Shown: piece by piece, positions 6,096-6,737 of the stretch
Layout of the letters: each line of letters starts with the position of its first letter
Numbering within the stretch: position 1 is the stretch's first letter
From: an uncultured Prevotella sp.
GTDB taxonomy: Bacteria > Bacteroidota > Bacteroidia > Bacteroidales > Bacteroidaceae
Assembly: GCA_900542795.1 (NCBI GenBank)
Contig: UQPD01000138.1
Span: 1-6,737 of the forward strand
Direction: 5' to 3'
Length of the DNA stretch: 6,737 nt
Notes under the pieces: generated by a model
What the model saw: only the letters and a program-made list of their open reading frames with translations
Told to the model about the DNA's origin: nothing
Databases searched by the model: none
Position numbers and translations under genes: made by a program

Positions 6096-6477
6096 TTTAC
6101 TTGCGGTTATTGTGGGCTTAATTATTGTCTGTCGTTTTTTTAGTAATAAATGTTTGTTGTTTTTTTTGTCAAAAATGTCCATCAGAATTAAGTATTACAT
6201 ACTGGGCGTATGCGCTACTATTTAGGGTCATAAACATTTATATTTGCGCTTCGCGCTTGGCTTGGTCAAAAATGTTCATCAATGAGCCACAAATTCCCAT
6301 AAATTTTTATTTTTGAATTTCCATAAATAAACCCCCTTCCGGGGTTGGGCTGGCGCGTGAAGCATGGTTTAGTAATATGCAAAAAAATAACTTGCACAAC
6401 TTTTAACGAGCTCTCCTTAATGATGGCAAGGCTATGATTAAATTCTGCACATTTTTTTAAAACATTACTTATAACAA
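6096..6477. other. Intergenic region without a supportable gene; short repeats
   Basis: AT-rich DNA with many T and A runs. It contains a 17-bp direct repeat with one mismatch (6168-6184 and 6265-6281, GTCAAAAATGTCCATCA type), a 13-bp direct repeat with one mismatch (6292-6304 and 6316-6328), and a 6-bp GC hairpin AACCCC/GGGGTT (6330-6346). A segment at 6190-6214 matches 5331-5355 upstream of the HIT gene at 21 of 25 bases. The only plus-strand ORF here is Phe/Ile/Cys-rich and has no family hallmark. It looks like accumulated dispersed-repeat debris. Confidence 0.6.
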
Positions 6478-6513
6478 AGGGTGGTTCTAAAAAATGAATT
6501 TTAGAACCACCCT
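6478..6513 (-). terminator. Perfect 15-bp hairpin, probable terminator of the 53-codon ORF
   Basis: AGGGTGGTTCTAAAA (6478-6492) and TTTTAGAACCACCCT (6499-6513) pair perfectly around a 6-nt loop. On the minus strand TTTGTTAT follows, a short U-rich tail. It begins 28 bp after the stop codon at 6541. There is no U-run in the plus direction. The tail is weaker than in the other terminators here, but the stem is very stable. Confidence 0.72.
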
Positions 6514-6540
6514 GAAGTATGTTAGTGAATGGATAGAGCT

Positions 6541-6702
6541 TTATTCTTCATCAAATTCAAAGCTTTCGTCCGTCCATTCGCGAGCTGCAGACTTATCGCT
6601 TTCGTCTACATCAAGGTTTCTGTCCACTTGTAGACTTCCAGCCAACATGTGGGCAGGGTAAAGCTGCACTGTGGCGCTTTGCGTAGGGTGTTCAAAATCC
6701 AT
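6541..6702 (-). CDS. Small acidic hypothetical protein (53 aa)
   Basis: The ORF begins at ATG 6702, starts MDFEHPTQSATVQLYPAHM and ends FEFDEE before TAA. An in-frame TAA at 6735-6733 lies upstream, so the frame is closed inside the window unless a sequencing error or frameshift occurs in the run of eight T just before the ATG. The C-terminal half is rich in Asp and Glu (DVDESD, TDESFEFDEE). There is no signal peptide, membrane segment or cysteine motif, and I do not recognise a family. A strong hairpin directly downstream supports a transcript ending here. It is either a genuine small cytosolic protein or the acidic tail of a larger frameshifted gene whose upstream part lies outside the window. 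Confidence 0.5.
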   Translation of the reverse strand: MDFEHPTQSATVQLYPAHMLAGSLQVDRNLDVDESDKSAAREWTDESFEFDEE

Positions 6703-6737
6703 AAAAAAAATCTGCACGAAATTGGCAAGGTTTTAGT

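Noticed and set aside
6308..6315. Plus-strand TATTTTTG resembling a -7 promoter box
   Set aside because: There is no TTTG or ATTG 20 bp upstream and no plus-strand gene follows.
6125..6316. 63-codon plus-strand ORF in the intergenic region
   Set aside because: It spans T-runs and short repeats, is hydrophobic only because of TTT/ATT codons, and lacks a suitable promoter or known domain.
6330..6346. AACCCC/GGGGTT hairpin as a terminator
   Set aside because: It has only a 6-bp stem, and the minus-strand tail TATTTATGG is a poor U-run; no gene ends nearby that lacks a better terminator.

Overview
All recognisable genes in this window lie on the minus strand, so it reads right to left. Several signs point to Bacteroidales, most likely a Prevotella-type genome. 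The promoters fit the Bacteroidetes -33 TTTG / -7 TAnnTTTG pattern, and the protein genes lack convincing Shine-Dalgarno sequences. A large secreted protein ends in a type IX secretion (Por) style C-terminal sorting segment, and the intergenic DNA is AT-rich and repeat-rich. The genus is an inference.

Layout from right to left. (1) 6541-6702 is a 53-codon acidic ORF of unknown function, followed by a 15-bp perfect hairpin at 6478-6513 that probably ends its transcript. (2) 6096-6477 has no supportable gene; it holds short direct repeats and a fragment shared with the DNA upstream of the HIT gene. (3) A strong promoter at 6064-6095 reads into greA (5450-5914). Its leader of about 145 nt contains a good intrinsic terminator (5986-6034) well before the start codon, so the promoter should yield a short RNA as well as greA mRNA. 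(4) A 40-bp imperfect inverted repeat (5356-5447) and a four-copy heptamer array (5310-5337) separate greA from a HIT-family nucleotide hydrolase gene (4913-5302), which ends in a terminator at 4831-4882. greA and the HIT gene are probably co-transcribed, because no standard promoter or U-tailed terminator lies between them. (5) A promoter at 4770-4801 drives one very large gene (264-4736, 1490 codons). It encodes a secreted papain-like (C1) cysteine peptidase with FN3, two LamG-like and three PKD-like modules and a type IX sorting tail; a terminator follows at 144-184. (6) A promoter at 102-133 drives a CAU-anticodon tRNA whose 3' part runs off the left edge.

The genes form independent units rather than a pathway: a housekeeping tRNA, an exported multidomain peptidase for proteins or glycans outside the cell, and a greA-HIT unit for RNA polymerase rescue and nucleotide metabolism. 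The most interesting candidate is the greA leader, which has the layout of an attenuator or small-RNA source similar in principle to the E. coli greA leader RNA GraL. I see no phage, IS element, CRISPR array or defence system.
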